NCBI GenBank assembly: GCA_025084515.1
Contig: JAJAGP010000348.1
Span: 186,001-250,000 of the forward strand
Source: Ancistrus triradiatus
Taxonomy: Eukaryota > Chordata > Actinopteri > Siluriformes > Loricariidae
DNA length: 64,000 nt
Reading direction: 5' to 3'
Under the pieces are notes generated by a model that made no database searches, was not told the DNA's origin, and saw only the letters and a program-made list of their open reading frames with translations. Below are positions 37,080 to 47,508 of the stretch, one piece after another; the first letter of the stretch is position 1, and the number at the start of each line of letters is the position of its first letter. The position numbers and the translations under genes are program-made.

Positions 37080-38170
37080 CCCCCTGGTTCTAATTAGTGA
37101 TCTGTTATTTCAGCCACACTCACTACTAACAGGTTCAAAACATGAAGCCTACAGGAATCTCTGTAGACAAAGAGAGTCTGTAGAATTGGTTGTACTAAAC
37201 ACGCCAGTAACTCTCAATGTTACACTTTCATAAATTTAAACTACCCAACAAGTCAGATCATCAACTTTCTGCCCGTTCTCCTAAAGCAAAGTCGATAAAT
37301 AAATGGGTTTGCCAACTTTGATGGGGAACGTGGATGGTTTGGAGAGCTCTAACCTTAACTCTATCGCTTTAGATAAACTGGAATGTCAACTGCAAGCCAA
37401 GGATTTTGTGAAACATCAGCGCTTGACCTTACAGTCACATCCCAAAACCTAGTGGAAAGACTTTTCAATGAAGTGAACAATAGTGGCAGGGTAAGGATAA
37501 CTCCAAAACTTTTGGTTATGTTGGTTTCCTTGCATCATGCCACTAAGACTGCTCTGAGATGATCACTAGCCAACCTCAAAAATAGAAAAGATGATAATAT
37601 GACACCCAAAATGTTTTGTGAATCCATGGGGTCACTTTTGGGAATGTGGGGTCAAAGAATGAGTTTATTTCAGTTAGCTGTCTGAACATCTTCCTTAAGC
37701 ATGAATGACTAAAACTCAACACCAGTGCACAGCCTTTTATCGCATTCTCTTAGCTCTCTGCTTACACCAATCACAGACACCCGACTCTTGTCCCAAGAAC
37801 TCATCCATTACGGCAATCAGTCCTTTCATCTCGACAGGTGCAGTGTTGGGGAACGTGCACTCGACATATCCTTCTGCGTCAAAACTAACCTGAGCTGTCG
37901 TCGCTCAAAGCCACCCACTCATTCTCAGTTTCCCTCTTGAGATGATGTCCTGTTGCTTCATGCACAGGCATGTCCACAATGTGCAACGTTCTCTATCAGG
38001 ACTTCAGCTGCTCAACTCAACTCATCAAATATTCTAGTATGGTTTGAGTTTGTCTGTTATCAGATATCATTATTACTGATGAAGACACTGGGAAAATCTA
38101 ATTAAAAATGTAGAGATAAACATGGCAGTGAAGTATATTATGTGTATGTGATCCAAAAGTCCTTGACACG
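37080..38170. other. intergenic, no recognised feature
   Basis: No exon, RNA gene or repeat recognised; only short chance frames. Confidence 0.5.
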
Positions 38171-38173
38171 ATA

Positions 38174-39654
38174 CAGTGGGGCAAAAAAAGTATTTAGTCA
38201 GCTACTGATCGTGCAAGTTCTCCTACTTAGAAAGATGAGAGAGGTCTGTAATTTTTATAATAGATACACAGGCAATCACATTGTAGGATTTTTTAAAGAA
38301 TTTAATTGTAAATCATGATGGAAAATAAGCATTTGGTCACTCACAAACAAGCAAGATTTCTGGCTCTCATAGACCTGTAACTTCTTCTTTAAGAAACTTT
38401 TCTGTCCTGCACTCGTTACCTGTATTAATGGCACCTGTTTGACCTCATTATCTGTATAAAAGACACCTGTCCACAGCCTCAAACAGTCAGACTCCAAACT
38501 CAACCATGACCAAGACCAAAGTGCTGTCAAAGAAACACCAGGAAGAAAATTGTAGACCTGCACCAGGCCAGGAAGAGTGAATCTACAATAGGCAAGCAGG
38601 TTGGTGTGAATAAATCAACTGTGGGAACAATTGTATGAAAATGGAAGCCATACAAGACCATTGATAATCTCCCTCGATCTGGGGCCCCACGCAAGATCTC
38701 ATCCCGTGGGCTCAAAATGATCATGAGAACAGTGAGCAAAAATCCCAGAACTACACAGAGGGGACCTGATGAATGGCCTGCAGAGAGCTGGGACCAAAGT
38801 AACAAAGGCTACCATCAGTAAACACACTACGCTGAGAGGGACTCAGATCCTGTGCAGTGCCAGGCGTGCCCCCTGTTTAAGCCAGTACATGTTCCAGGCC
38901 CGTCTGAAGTTTGCCATAGAGCATATGGATGATCTAGAAGAGGATTGGGAGAATATCATGTGGTCAGATGAAACCAAAATAGAACTTTTTGGTAAAAACT
39001 CAAACTCGTGTTTGGAGGAAGAAGAACCTCCCTAGAACGCCATACCTACTGTGAAGCATGGGGGAGAAAAACATCATGCCTTTTGGGGCTGGTTTTTTTC
39101 TCTGCAGGGGGGGACAGGACGACTGATCCGTGTTAAAGGAAGAATAAACGGGGCCATGTATCGTGAGATTTGAAACCAAAAACCTCCTTCCATCAGTGAG
39201 AGCATTGAAGATGGAACGTGGCTGTGTCTTCCAGCATGACAATGATCCAAAAACACACCGCTCGGGCAATGAAGGAGTGGCTCCATAATAAAAAGCATTT
39301 CAAGGTCCTGGAGTAGGCTAGCCCAGCCTCCAGACCTCATCCCCATAGAAAATTTGTGGAGGGAGTTGAAAGTCCATGTTGCCCAGCAACAGTCCCAAAA
39401 CATCACTGCTCTAGTTGAGATCTGCATGGAGGAATGGGCCAAAATACCAGCTACAGTGTGTGCAAACCTGGTGAAGACTTACAGGAAACGTTTGACCTCT
39501 GTCGTTGAAAAAAAAAAAAAAATTATGTTACAAAGTATTGAGCTGAACTTTTTGTTTATTGACCAAATACTTATTTTCCACCATAATTTACAATTAAATT
39601 CTTTAAAAATCCCCTACAATGTGATTTCCTCAGAACTTTTCAGATTTTTTTCTG
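38174..39654 (+). mobile_element. Tc1 element (CAGTGGGGC family), 3' end lost
   Basis: Left terminus CAGTGGGGCAAAAAAAGTAT after TA at 38172-38173. Transposase begins MTKTKVLSKKHQ near 38506 (paired-like HTH), then SKNPRTTQRGPDEWPAE-type frameshifts, WENIMWSDETKIELFGKN, and a C-terminal part with QHDNDPKTH. Several small indels break the frame. The 3' end stops inside the normal subterminal sequence, where mariner family D begins. Confidence 0.85.
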
Positions 39655-40329
39655 GAACTCCAAATCAGAAAAAACGTTGTGACAGTATGTAAAATGCAAA
39701 AAAAAACAAAAACAACAACAACAACACACTGTGTCTTAAATTTACTTTTTTACTTTTATTTCATTGCAGAGAGTAGTATGAACCTTAGATGTTTTGTCTG
39801 GTCAACTTCATTTTGTTTGTTAACATAAAAAAAAAACACAATTAGGACGAGTAATGGGGTAAAAAAAAATATATAATAATGATATTATTTCAAACAGATA
39901 ATTGTAGTCATGATTTGGTACAAAAGCAGTATCCACGAAGAGTCATTGAGAGCAAAGATGGGCAGAGGATCTCCAGTTTTAACAATCAATCAGAAGTGAT
40001 TGAAATGTTTAAAATCAGTCTTCCTTAAAGAAGGAGTGTAAGCGATTTTTACATACGTCTACCTCTATATTGCATAATATCCTTAAATGATTTCAAGGAA
40101 TCTGGAGGTATTTCAGTGAGTAATTTCAGTGAGTAAGGGCAAATGTGCAAGCCTGGATGGCCGTGATCTCCAATCCCTCAGTCGGCACTGCATCAAGAAC
40201 TATCATTCCTCAATAGCTGATAGAACCACATGGGCAGGGGATTACTTTATCAAAACCTTTATCAAGCACTACAATATGGAGTTTACATTCGGAAATGCCA
40301 CTTAAAACATTACTGTACAAAAAAAGAAG

Positions 40330-40344
40330 TATATATATATACTT

Positions 40345-40398
<54 letters not shown>

Positions 40399-40420
40399 AT
40401 ATATATATATATATATATTA
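40330..40420. repeat. (AT)n microsatellite
   Basis: About 90 bases of nearly pure AT within the mariner copy. Confidence 0.95.
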
Positions 40421-40524
40421 ACATATTAACCAGAAGTGGCATCACCTTCTCTGGGCCTGGTGGCAAATTAGTATTCCAGATCTTTTCTGGAAGAAATAGA
40501 CGTCGTGTGCTCTGAACCAAAGAC

Positions 40525-40728
40525 ATTTACATTTACATTTACAGCATTTAGCAGACGCCCTTATCCAGAGCGACTTACAATTGGTACAGTCTTACAATCC
40601 AAGCAATTGTGGGTTAAGGGCCTTGCTCAAGGACCCAACAGTGGCAGCTTGGCAGAGGTGGGATTTGAACCCTTGACCTTCTGATCCATAGTCCATTACC
40701 TTACCCTCTAGGCTACCACAGTCCCGAA
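40525..40728 (-). mobile_element. tRNA-derived SINE, family A, with target duplication
   Basis: Complete copy inserted into the mariner codons for TKDEKD. AAAGAC at 40519-40524 recurs at 40729-40734 and is the target-site duplication. It is the best-preserved minus copy of the family, with CTTATCCAGAGCGACTTACA, GGGCCTTGCTCAAGGACCC and TTTGAACCC. Confidence 0.85.
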
Positions 40729-41279
40729 AAAGACGAAAAGGACCATCCAGACTTTTGCCAGCAAGTCTCTGTCATGGAATGGGGTTGGGTCTGTGCCCTT
40801 GGCAAAGGTCATTTACACTTCTGTGATGGCAGCATTAATGCAGAAAAGTACAATGACATTTTAGAACAACATAAGCTTAAAGATGACATCTTTTCCATTG
40901 ATGTCCGTGCATTTTTCAACAAGACAATGCAAAACAAGTCAAATCAGAAAACGTTAGGACTGAAATATGTAAATCCCTTCCAGTCTTTCTTTGAGGAACA
41001 TTGCTTTTAAACATTTCAATAATTATCTCATGCATTTGTTGATAAACTGGAGATCCTCTGCCCATCTTTACTTCTCAAAGACTCAGCCTTTCGTGGATAC
41101 TGCTTTTGTACCAAATACTGATTACAATCACCTGGTGGAAATCATTATTTAGTTTTTCTACCTCATTACTAGGCCTAAATTGCCCCCCTTCCTCAAAGTG
41201 AATGTAAGGAAAATGTGGGGTTTTTTTTATTTGCATTTCCCATACTGCCTAAACTTTTTTCTGGCTTGGGGTTGTAAAA

Positions 41280-42270
41280 CATTTCGTGATACAAACATTC
41301 ACATGCAGCTAAATTACTCCAGTATTTTCAGGCAATAGATGTAACAGGTAACATATTATTGTGAATGAGGTCTGCGTTTATTCATGCTGATTAATATCAA
41401 TACGTGCTGATGGGATCAAACAAATGGCATACAAGAGCAAACATGCCTGTATTCAAAGCAAGCAGCTATTGTTCAATTCACATTCAGTATGCCAAGAAAA
41501 GTCTGTTTGCTCCAGTTCATCTTAGATGAGCTCATGTGGACACAGCTGCAATTAACATGCATTAGATGACAACCCCAAAATACCTGGACATCCTCTAGAT
41601 GCCTCATAAGTCATTCCTTTTAGTGGAAAACCTGTTGTCTTGTGTGAATGTATGGGATCTGGGAAGAATACAGAGCCATACCTACCCACCACAAATATCT
41701 TTTGCAATTATTTTTTTCCACTGTACTTGCCTAAACATAGAAAAGCTCTGAGATGAGCTTCAGAAGAGAATCCACATGGAAAAGGATTATCAATTATTAT
41801 GAAAAAGGAATGTATCCATATGTAATTTATTAATTTTTATTTTTCCTCTATAAATTCCAAGCTTTTCTGAAAAGGGCTATGGTGCAGGAGCAAGCACATC
41901 ACAGGGCCGATGCTGAAGGGCCCCCCTCCCTCAAACTTCAATCGCGTCTCCAAATCCTGCCCCTCCCAGGCTGAAGGTGCCACTGGGATTTGAACTCAAA
42001 GAAACCACCACAACAACCAAATCATGTATCCATTTGTTTTTCCCTTCTCTAGCTTTCCAACCAGAAAATATGGGTGATAGCTTAACACAGACAATAATTA
42101 CACGACGTCACCCTGTACTGAGGAAGAACAGAAAATTGTTCAGAAGGTGATAAAAATATTTGGGAATGATCTTTGCTAATTCTGGATAGTTTGAATAAGA
42201 GTCATTGTGCTGAATACGTCCATAAGAGCAGATGTAAGGACTTAATAAATAAGTAATGAATTTTCAGGCA
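41280..42270. other. intergenic, no recognised feature
   Basis: AT-rich sequence with no exon, RNA gene or repeat that I can name. Confidence 0.5.
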
Positions 42271-42284
42271 TACTTACATTTACA

Positions 42285-42400
42285 TTTAGTCATTTGGCAG
42301 ACACTCTTACCCAAAGCAAATTACAACAGGCGCAGTTAACAGTTAAAGGCAATGCAAGTACTTGATAAGCTATAAGTATTCATTATCAGTTAAATTAAAA
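42285..42400 (-). mobile_element. tRNA-derived SINE, family A, tail fragment
   Basis: ACATTTAGTCATTTGGCAGA and CACTCTTACCCAAAGC match the family tail with substitutions; the head is absent. Confidence 0.5.
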
Positions 42401-42472
42401 ACTAATACTACCCACAGACTAACGAGATAAGTTTGATGCTAAGGGCACATACTGTATACAGAAATACTACAA

Positions 42473-43085
42473 CCCAAAATCAGAAAAAGCTGGAACAGTA
42501 AAAAACGCAGCATCTTATATTTACTTTGACTTTTATTTCAATGTAGACAGTATGAGCCAAAGACATTCCAAGTTTTGTCTGGTCAACTTCATTTCATTTG
42601 TTAATAAACATCCATTCCTGCATTTTATGGCTGCTATACATTCCAGTATGTTGGGACAGTAAACCCTTTACCACTTTTAATGTTGCCAGTCATTCTCACA
42701 ACACTTAAAAGACCAAATAATTTAGAGTTTCAGGTGTTATTTTGTCCCATTCTTGCTCTCTTAAGGTGTGTAACAGTACAGGATTGTCATCACATTTTTC
42801 GTGTCACAATTCTCCACACATTCTCTATTGGGGACTGCATGGAAAAGATGAAGTCTTGAAGGCAGCTTATGTTGCTCTAAAATCTTAGTGTGCTTTTTTG
42901 CATGAATGGTGCCATCACAGAAGTTGAAATGACCCAACCCCATACCATGACAGTCTGGCTTTTCATCTTGTTGCTGATAACAGTCTGGATGGTCCTATTT
43001 GTCTTTGGTCCAGAGCACACAGCATCCATTTATTCCATAAAGGATCCGAAATACTGATTAATCTGACCACAATACACATTTCCAC
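42473..43085 (-). mobile_element. mariner family D, minus copy, partial
   Basis: Left terminus ACAACCCAAAATCAGAAAAA, subterminal block with TCTGGTCAACTTCATTTCAT, and a minus-strand frame at 42761-42943 reading MGLGHFNFCDGTIHAKKHTK. The end away from the left terminus is missing. Confidence 0.7.
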
Positions 43086-43751
43086 TATGTGATGGCCCAT
43101 CCCAGATGCCTCCAAACCCTGAGGAGTCAACACAGGGTTAACAAAGCTTCTTTTCTGCACAGTAAAGCTTTAAGTGACATGGTTTCATATCATGTAAACC
43201 CCATCAAGCTGGTTTGGGATGAACTAGACATAAGGATAAAAACTGAGACAAACTGCATAAACACCAGTTAAAACAGGAACATCTAAACCTTTTAACTGGT
43301 GGTGTATATTTACTGAAGTGAAATTATTATGGCTTGCATCACCGCTGCTTTCTGTTACTATTCTAACTGGGACTGAAGCCTAGGGGTCATGCGGTAAACA
43401 TTACAAGCGTGTAATGAGTGTCCTAAACCAGATTAGCAAGACTGTTAAACTGAATGCAATTCAAATGAGTGTGACCATAGATTAATGACCGGCTTCAGTT
43501 ACTTGCAATGGAATACGTTACTGCATCTCTAAATGCTCTAATGACTGGCACCACCTGTCTTGGCTGGTTGACAAACAGTTGCAAAGTGGAAAATTACTTG
43601 CATTCGTCAGCAAACCCTTCTTTTAAATCTCATGTTGACTTGATCCTTCGGATCTTAAACGATTCATCTAACAAACGTATCATAATCTAATTAAGTATTT
43701 AAGAACTAACATGGTTGTTAAGGACTAACAGAAACAGAAACAGAAACAGAC

Positions 43752-43773
43752 AAAAAAAAAAAAAAAAAAAAAA
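43752..43773. repeat. poly(A) tract
   Basis: Twenty-two consecutive A after three CAGAAA units. It may be the tail of a decayed retroposon. Confidence 0.8.
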
Positions 43774-44084
43774 GGATAACCCATGTAGCTCTGCGAAAGA
43801 GTGGTGATTGTGCGCCCTCTACCGGTTAGGACATTACCGTGTCTCGAGCAGCCTAACGAAGTGCGGTACGGTAGGGTCAAATTCATTCGTCTACTTTCTT
43901 ATCCGCTCAGTCCTAGACAGGGTCGCGAGATGAAGTGTAACAAAGACACAAATCTGGAAAGCTTAACACAGTTTACTTCACCGTTCAAGTTAAACATGTC
44001 TACATTTTGCGAACAAACACAAAGGAAGGAATCTTCATGTAATTCTTAGAACTTCTAAAATGCCCATGGAGGTTCGATAACTTT

Positions 44085-44255
44085 TAGAGTCTTGGTCCTT
44101 CCCAATGTTTCTTCCTCATGTCGTCTAGGGAGTTTTTCCTTCCCACTGTTGCCCTAGGCTTGCTCATTTGAGTTGTGCTTCTAGATGTTTGTAAAGCTGC
44201 TATAAGACAACTCCGTGTTGTAAAGCACGCTGTATAAATAACTTTGACTTGACTC
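44085..44255 (+). mobile_element. retroposon 3' tail, family C
   Basis: GAGTCTTGGTCCTTCCCAAT, TTTCTTCCTCATGTCGTCTA, GTAAAGCTGCTATAAGAC and a GTATAAATAACTTTGACTTG end form a block repeated at 51557-51735 and partly at 61250-61310. It looks like the 3' end of a LINE or SINE; I cannot name the parent. Confidence 0.55.
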
Positions 44256-44562
44256 ATGCTTTTGTCTGTGCAAGTACTGAGGAGCATTCATTGGTAATTC
44301 ATTCGTATAATAGTTACACAGTCAGCCCTCACAAAGACTTTATTTTAAATGTAACTTGTGCTAGCGAACCAAATGAAATAGATAAAACGTCTCTTAGCAT
44401 TTGAGACTGATATTCTATAACTGGCTAACTGATGTTCTTGATGCAGTGGCTTCTGAGGGATGGAAGACCACAGGTGTTCCGTTTAGGCTTGTGCCTTGCT
44501 CTTTACCCAGATTTCTTGAATTGTTTAATGATTGTATGCACTAAAGACAGGGAAATATGTAA

Positions 44563-44740
44563 ATATCTTCCAAACGTTCATTAAGAAACAATGTTTTTAA
44601 GCATTTCAATAATTTTGTCACATATTTGCTCCTTTGCCCATCTTTGCTCCTCAAACACTTTTGTACCAGATCATGATTACAATAACTTGTTTGAAATCAC
44701 ACCGTTATTTAGTTTTTCACCTCATTATTAGTGTGATTGC
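44563..44740 (-). mobile_element. mariner family D, 5' fragment
   Basis: AATGTTTTTAAGCATTTCAA, TTTGCCCATCTTTGCTCCTC and CCAGATCATGATTACAA are the reverse of the family's 5' coding start. The same block is seen at 40990-41130 in the other copy's 3' part. Confidence 0.6.
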
Positions 44741-44769
44741 CCCATAGGGAAAAAGTCCAAAATTTTCCC

Positions 44770-45135
44770 GTTGGAAATTAATGGGCCCAATGTTTTCTTG
44801 ACCTACGGGCACGAAATTTGGCAGGTTTGGTTCCAGGTGCACTCTGAGGTGACGTGATGCTCATGGGGTCCCAGAGGTCCTCGGCAGGGCACTGGGGCCC
44901 CTGGCGGTTCATTGACGGTAACTCAGTCAGTTTTCAACCTATGCCCACGAAATTTGGCAGGCTTGGTCCCAGGTGCAATATGAGGTGACGTGATGCACTT
45001 TGGCCACGAGGTCCCCGGCTGGGCACTTGGGCCCCTAGAAGGGCATTGACCATAACTCAGTTTTTGACGCATGACTATGAAATTTGAAAGGCTTGGTCCT
45101 GGATGCACCCTGAGGAGACATGATGCCCCTCGAGC
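44770..45135. repeat. tandem repeat, about 133-bp unit, three copies
   Basis: The phrase CACGAAATTTGGCAGG recurs at 44810 and 44946 and, mutated (TATGAAATTTGAAAGG), at 45076, each followed by CTTGGTCC-AGGTGCA and GAGGTGACGTGATGC-like sequence. Spacings are 136 and 130 bases. It lies just beyond the dhx9 polyadenylation signal. Confidence 0.85.
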
Positions 45136-45379
45136 CCATTACGTACGCTCAGGGTCGACCATTGCAGAGTGGCAATCACACTCGCATTTTCTTCAAGAAA
45201 TGCACCTCTAGTTAACACCAAATTGCCCCCTGTGATGATGAGCTCATGTGGTGCACCTCTAGTTAAAAATGCCTGTATGTGCCCTGTGCTGTCTGAAATA
45301 GACACAGAACCTCTGCAATTCTGAGCAGAACCAGCTGGGGTAAAACATAAAAAGTAAAAATAAGAACTACAGGTAATTA

Positions 45380-45738
45380 ACATTTTACCAACAATTACTT
45401 TATTTCAGCATTCCATGTACATACAGTAGGAAAACAATTTGCTAATTACATGCTGGTTTTGCAAGAAACTGAGACATTACTTAGGGTACAGGGGAATATT
45501 AATGAGAAATGAAACATGCCATGTAATTGCAGGACATTACTTCTGTGCAGTCGTCCAAAAACTAAGGACAAACACGACTATTTTCAATACCATAAAAGGA
45601 ATGACCATTAAGCTTATCACAGGTTTCCATTAAACTGTCACATGGAAATAAAACTCAACGCATTTTATCCACGTCGCTAAATGAACGCTGCTAATGTAAT
45701 ATAATGGCTATACTTTGTGGAGCGCTGCTTACACCTGT
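45380..45738 (-). other. dhx9: dhx9 3' UTR
   Basis: The sequence between the stop codon and the predicted cleavage site is about 360 bases long and AT-rich. An AATAAA signal sits at 45399-45404 on the minus strand, so cleavage is expected near 45380. No earlier canonical signal was seen. Confidence 0.6.
45399..45404 (-). terminator. dhx9: dhx9 polyadenylation signal AATAAA
   Basis: Canonical hexamer on the minus strand (TTTATT on plus) about 335 bases past the dhx9 stop codon. It is the first full match I found downstream of the stop. Confidence 0.6.
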
Positions 45739-46042
45739 TTAGAATCCCCCCCTGTTAAACCCACGACCTCCTCCATATCCACCTCCACCTCGGCCGTATC
45801 CACCTCCACCTCCACCACCATATCCACCACCACCACCTCTGTACCCTCCAGACCCTCTGTACCCACCGCCACCCCTGTAGCCTCCAGAACCTCTGTAGCC
45901 TCCACCGCCACCGCCACGATATCCTCCTCCTCCACCACCACCATTGTAACCTCTGCCTCCACGGAACCCTCCTCCACCCCGATACCCTCTGTCTCCTCCA
46001 TCAAACCTCATCATCTTGGGAGGCCGAGGACCATCTCCAAAG
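45739..46042 (-). CDS. dhx9: dhx9 terminal coding exon: RGG-box tail and stop
   Basis: Begins FGDGPRPPKMMRFDGGDRGY and continues with about 80 residues dominated by GGYRGGGG/GGYRGSGG repeats, ending FNRGGF and TAA at 45739-45741. The nuclear-transport and arginine-methylation region of DHX9 is of this composition. The repeat is simpler and more tyrosine-regular than the human tail, consistent with slippage-driven drift of a low-complexity coding region. Acceptor GTGCAG. Confidence 0.94.
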
Positions 46043-47474
46043 CTGCACAGGGAACAGACCGGTATGTTATTACACAAACAACTAAAGAGAAAGCAGAACC
46101 CTTGAATGTGCTGTTCCTCACCGTGGATTACTTGCCGCAAGGTTGAGTCCTGCAGAAGAAGGTCTGGAGAGCAGCCGGATGACGTTCAGCAGCCGTTCGT
46201 TGGTGGGGTCGATATTTCTGATGTACTCTGGGTCTTTAGTCACTTCCACCACCAGGGCCTCAATTGCAGCCCTGAGTCCAGCAATGCCACCGGCAACCTC
46301 ATGCGGTACCCTCAGCCTGATCCTGTGGGCGGATTAGTGGTACATCAGTACAGTGATCTGCAAGCTGTGCGGTACGAGCATTTAGGGAATTCTACTAACT
46401 CACCACTCGTCGAGCTCAGTAACCTCTCCATCAGAGGTGATTTTATTAGCGGCAAACAGGAGGAGCTGGAGAGGGCTGACCATAGTCATTGCTTTAGCTG
46501 ATATTGCTCTGGTTCGAATCTATAACAAACAAGCAGCACAGATTACTTCAACACCAACAAGCAGTACTGGGACAGAAACTCAAGTAATAATCCATTACAA
46601 ACTCCTAATGACATCTTTCAAAATGTAAATGGGGAGTACCTTACTCAGTACTAGCTGGAAAATGTAATCTCACTACTCATTACTACTCACTCATCAAGGA
46701 TAACAGCCAAAAGTGCTTAAAATTAATTATTTAATAAAAGAAGAGCATTCACGATCAAATTCAAAGTTCTTTGTATGGAGTTTTAGGGGTTTCCCAAAGC
46801 AGTTGCACAAATCTGGCCAGAAGGTGTCGCTCATGTTTCGAGCATTTCGATACTATGAGCCATATTTCTAAGCCACTGGTACAAATGAGTGAAAGCTTCA
46901 GAAATATCCCATCACTAGGCGTGGGCACAAATGATGTAGACAGTAAACAGCTAAAATACAGAGCAAGTTTGTTGTAAATGCTTTGGGAATAATTTATATA
47001 TTGGATATTCATATACATGAGTAACAATTTTTATATTTATAGCTGAATGGGATCACGTGTCTCGTTAGAGGAAAATCATTATAATAATGTGTTACTTTGT
47101 ACCTTACCACAAAGTCAGTTGTAAAGTACTACTGTATTGCACTACTTTGTGCCGCATTACACCCAACATTGCCTACAAGTAAGTCATTTTACTAATTTTA
47201 GAGGCAAGTAAAAGAGCAAACCAACCTTTTCGCCAAAGACAAAGAAGGGCGATGGGTAAGTCATGTCATGGTTAGTAAAGGGACAGTTGACCGAGGACTT
47301 GTGGATAAGTGCATTTCGACCTTCTGTAGTTAAAATCTTCCTCTTTTCTTTGTGGTAACAGACATTTGGGTAGGATCCAAAGGTCAACAAGGAGATCACC
47401 ACATCCAGATTATTGTCTGGCCCCACATTATTGAAGACCTGAGTCAACAGACACTCTGTTCAAAGAGCATCATT

Positions 47475-47508
<34 letters not shown>

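Larger units (their letters stand above)
39655..41277 (+). mobile_element. mariner family D, full-length but dead, carrying later insertions
   Basis: Runs from GGAACTCCAAATCAGAAAAA to TTTCTGGCTTGGGGTTGTAA. It shows the long subterminal repeats, a start region near AAAGATGGGCAGAGGATCTC, and transposase-like codons (LRSLSRHCIKNYHSSIADRT-like; VMEWGWVCALGKGHLHFCDG). It is interrupted by an AT microsatellite and a SINE. Orientation plus. Confidence 0.8.

Noticed and set aside
40330..40420. Possible origin or AT-rich regulatory element
   Set aside because: It is a plain AT microsatellite inside a transposon copy; nothing ties it to regulation.
45715..46146. 143-codon plus-strand open frame, Ser/Thr/Pro-rich
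   Set aside because: It is the antisense shadow of the dhx9 glycine/arginine tail; the dhx9 frame has correct splice sites and family identity.
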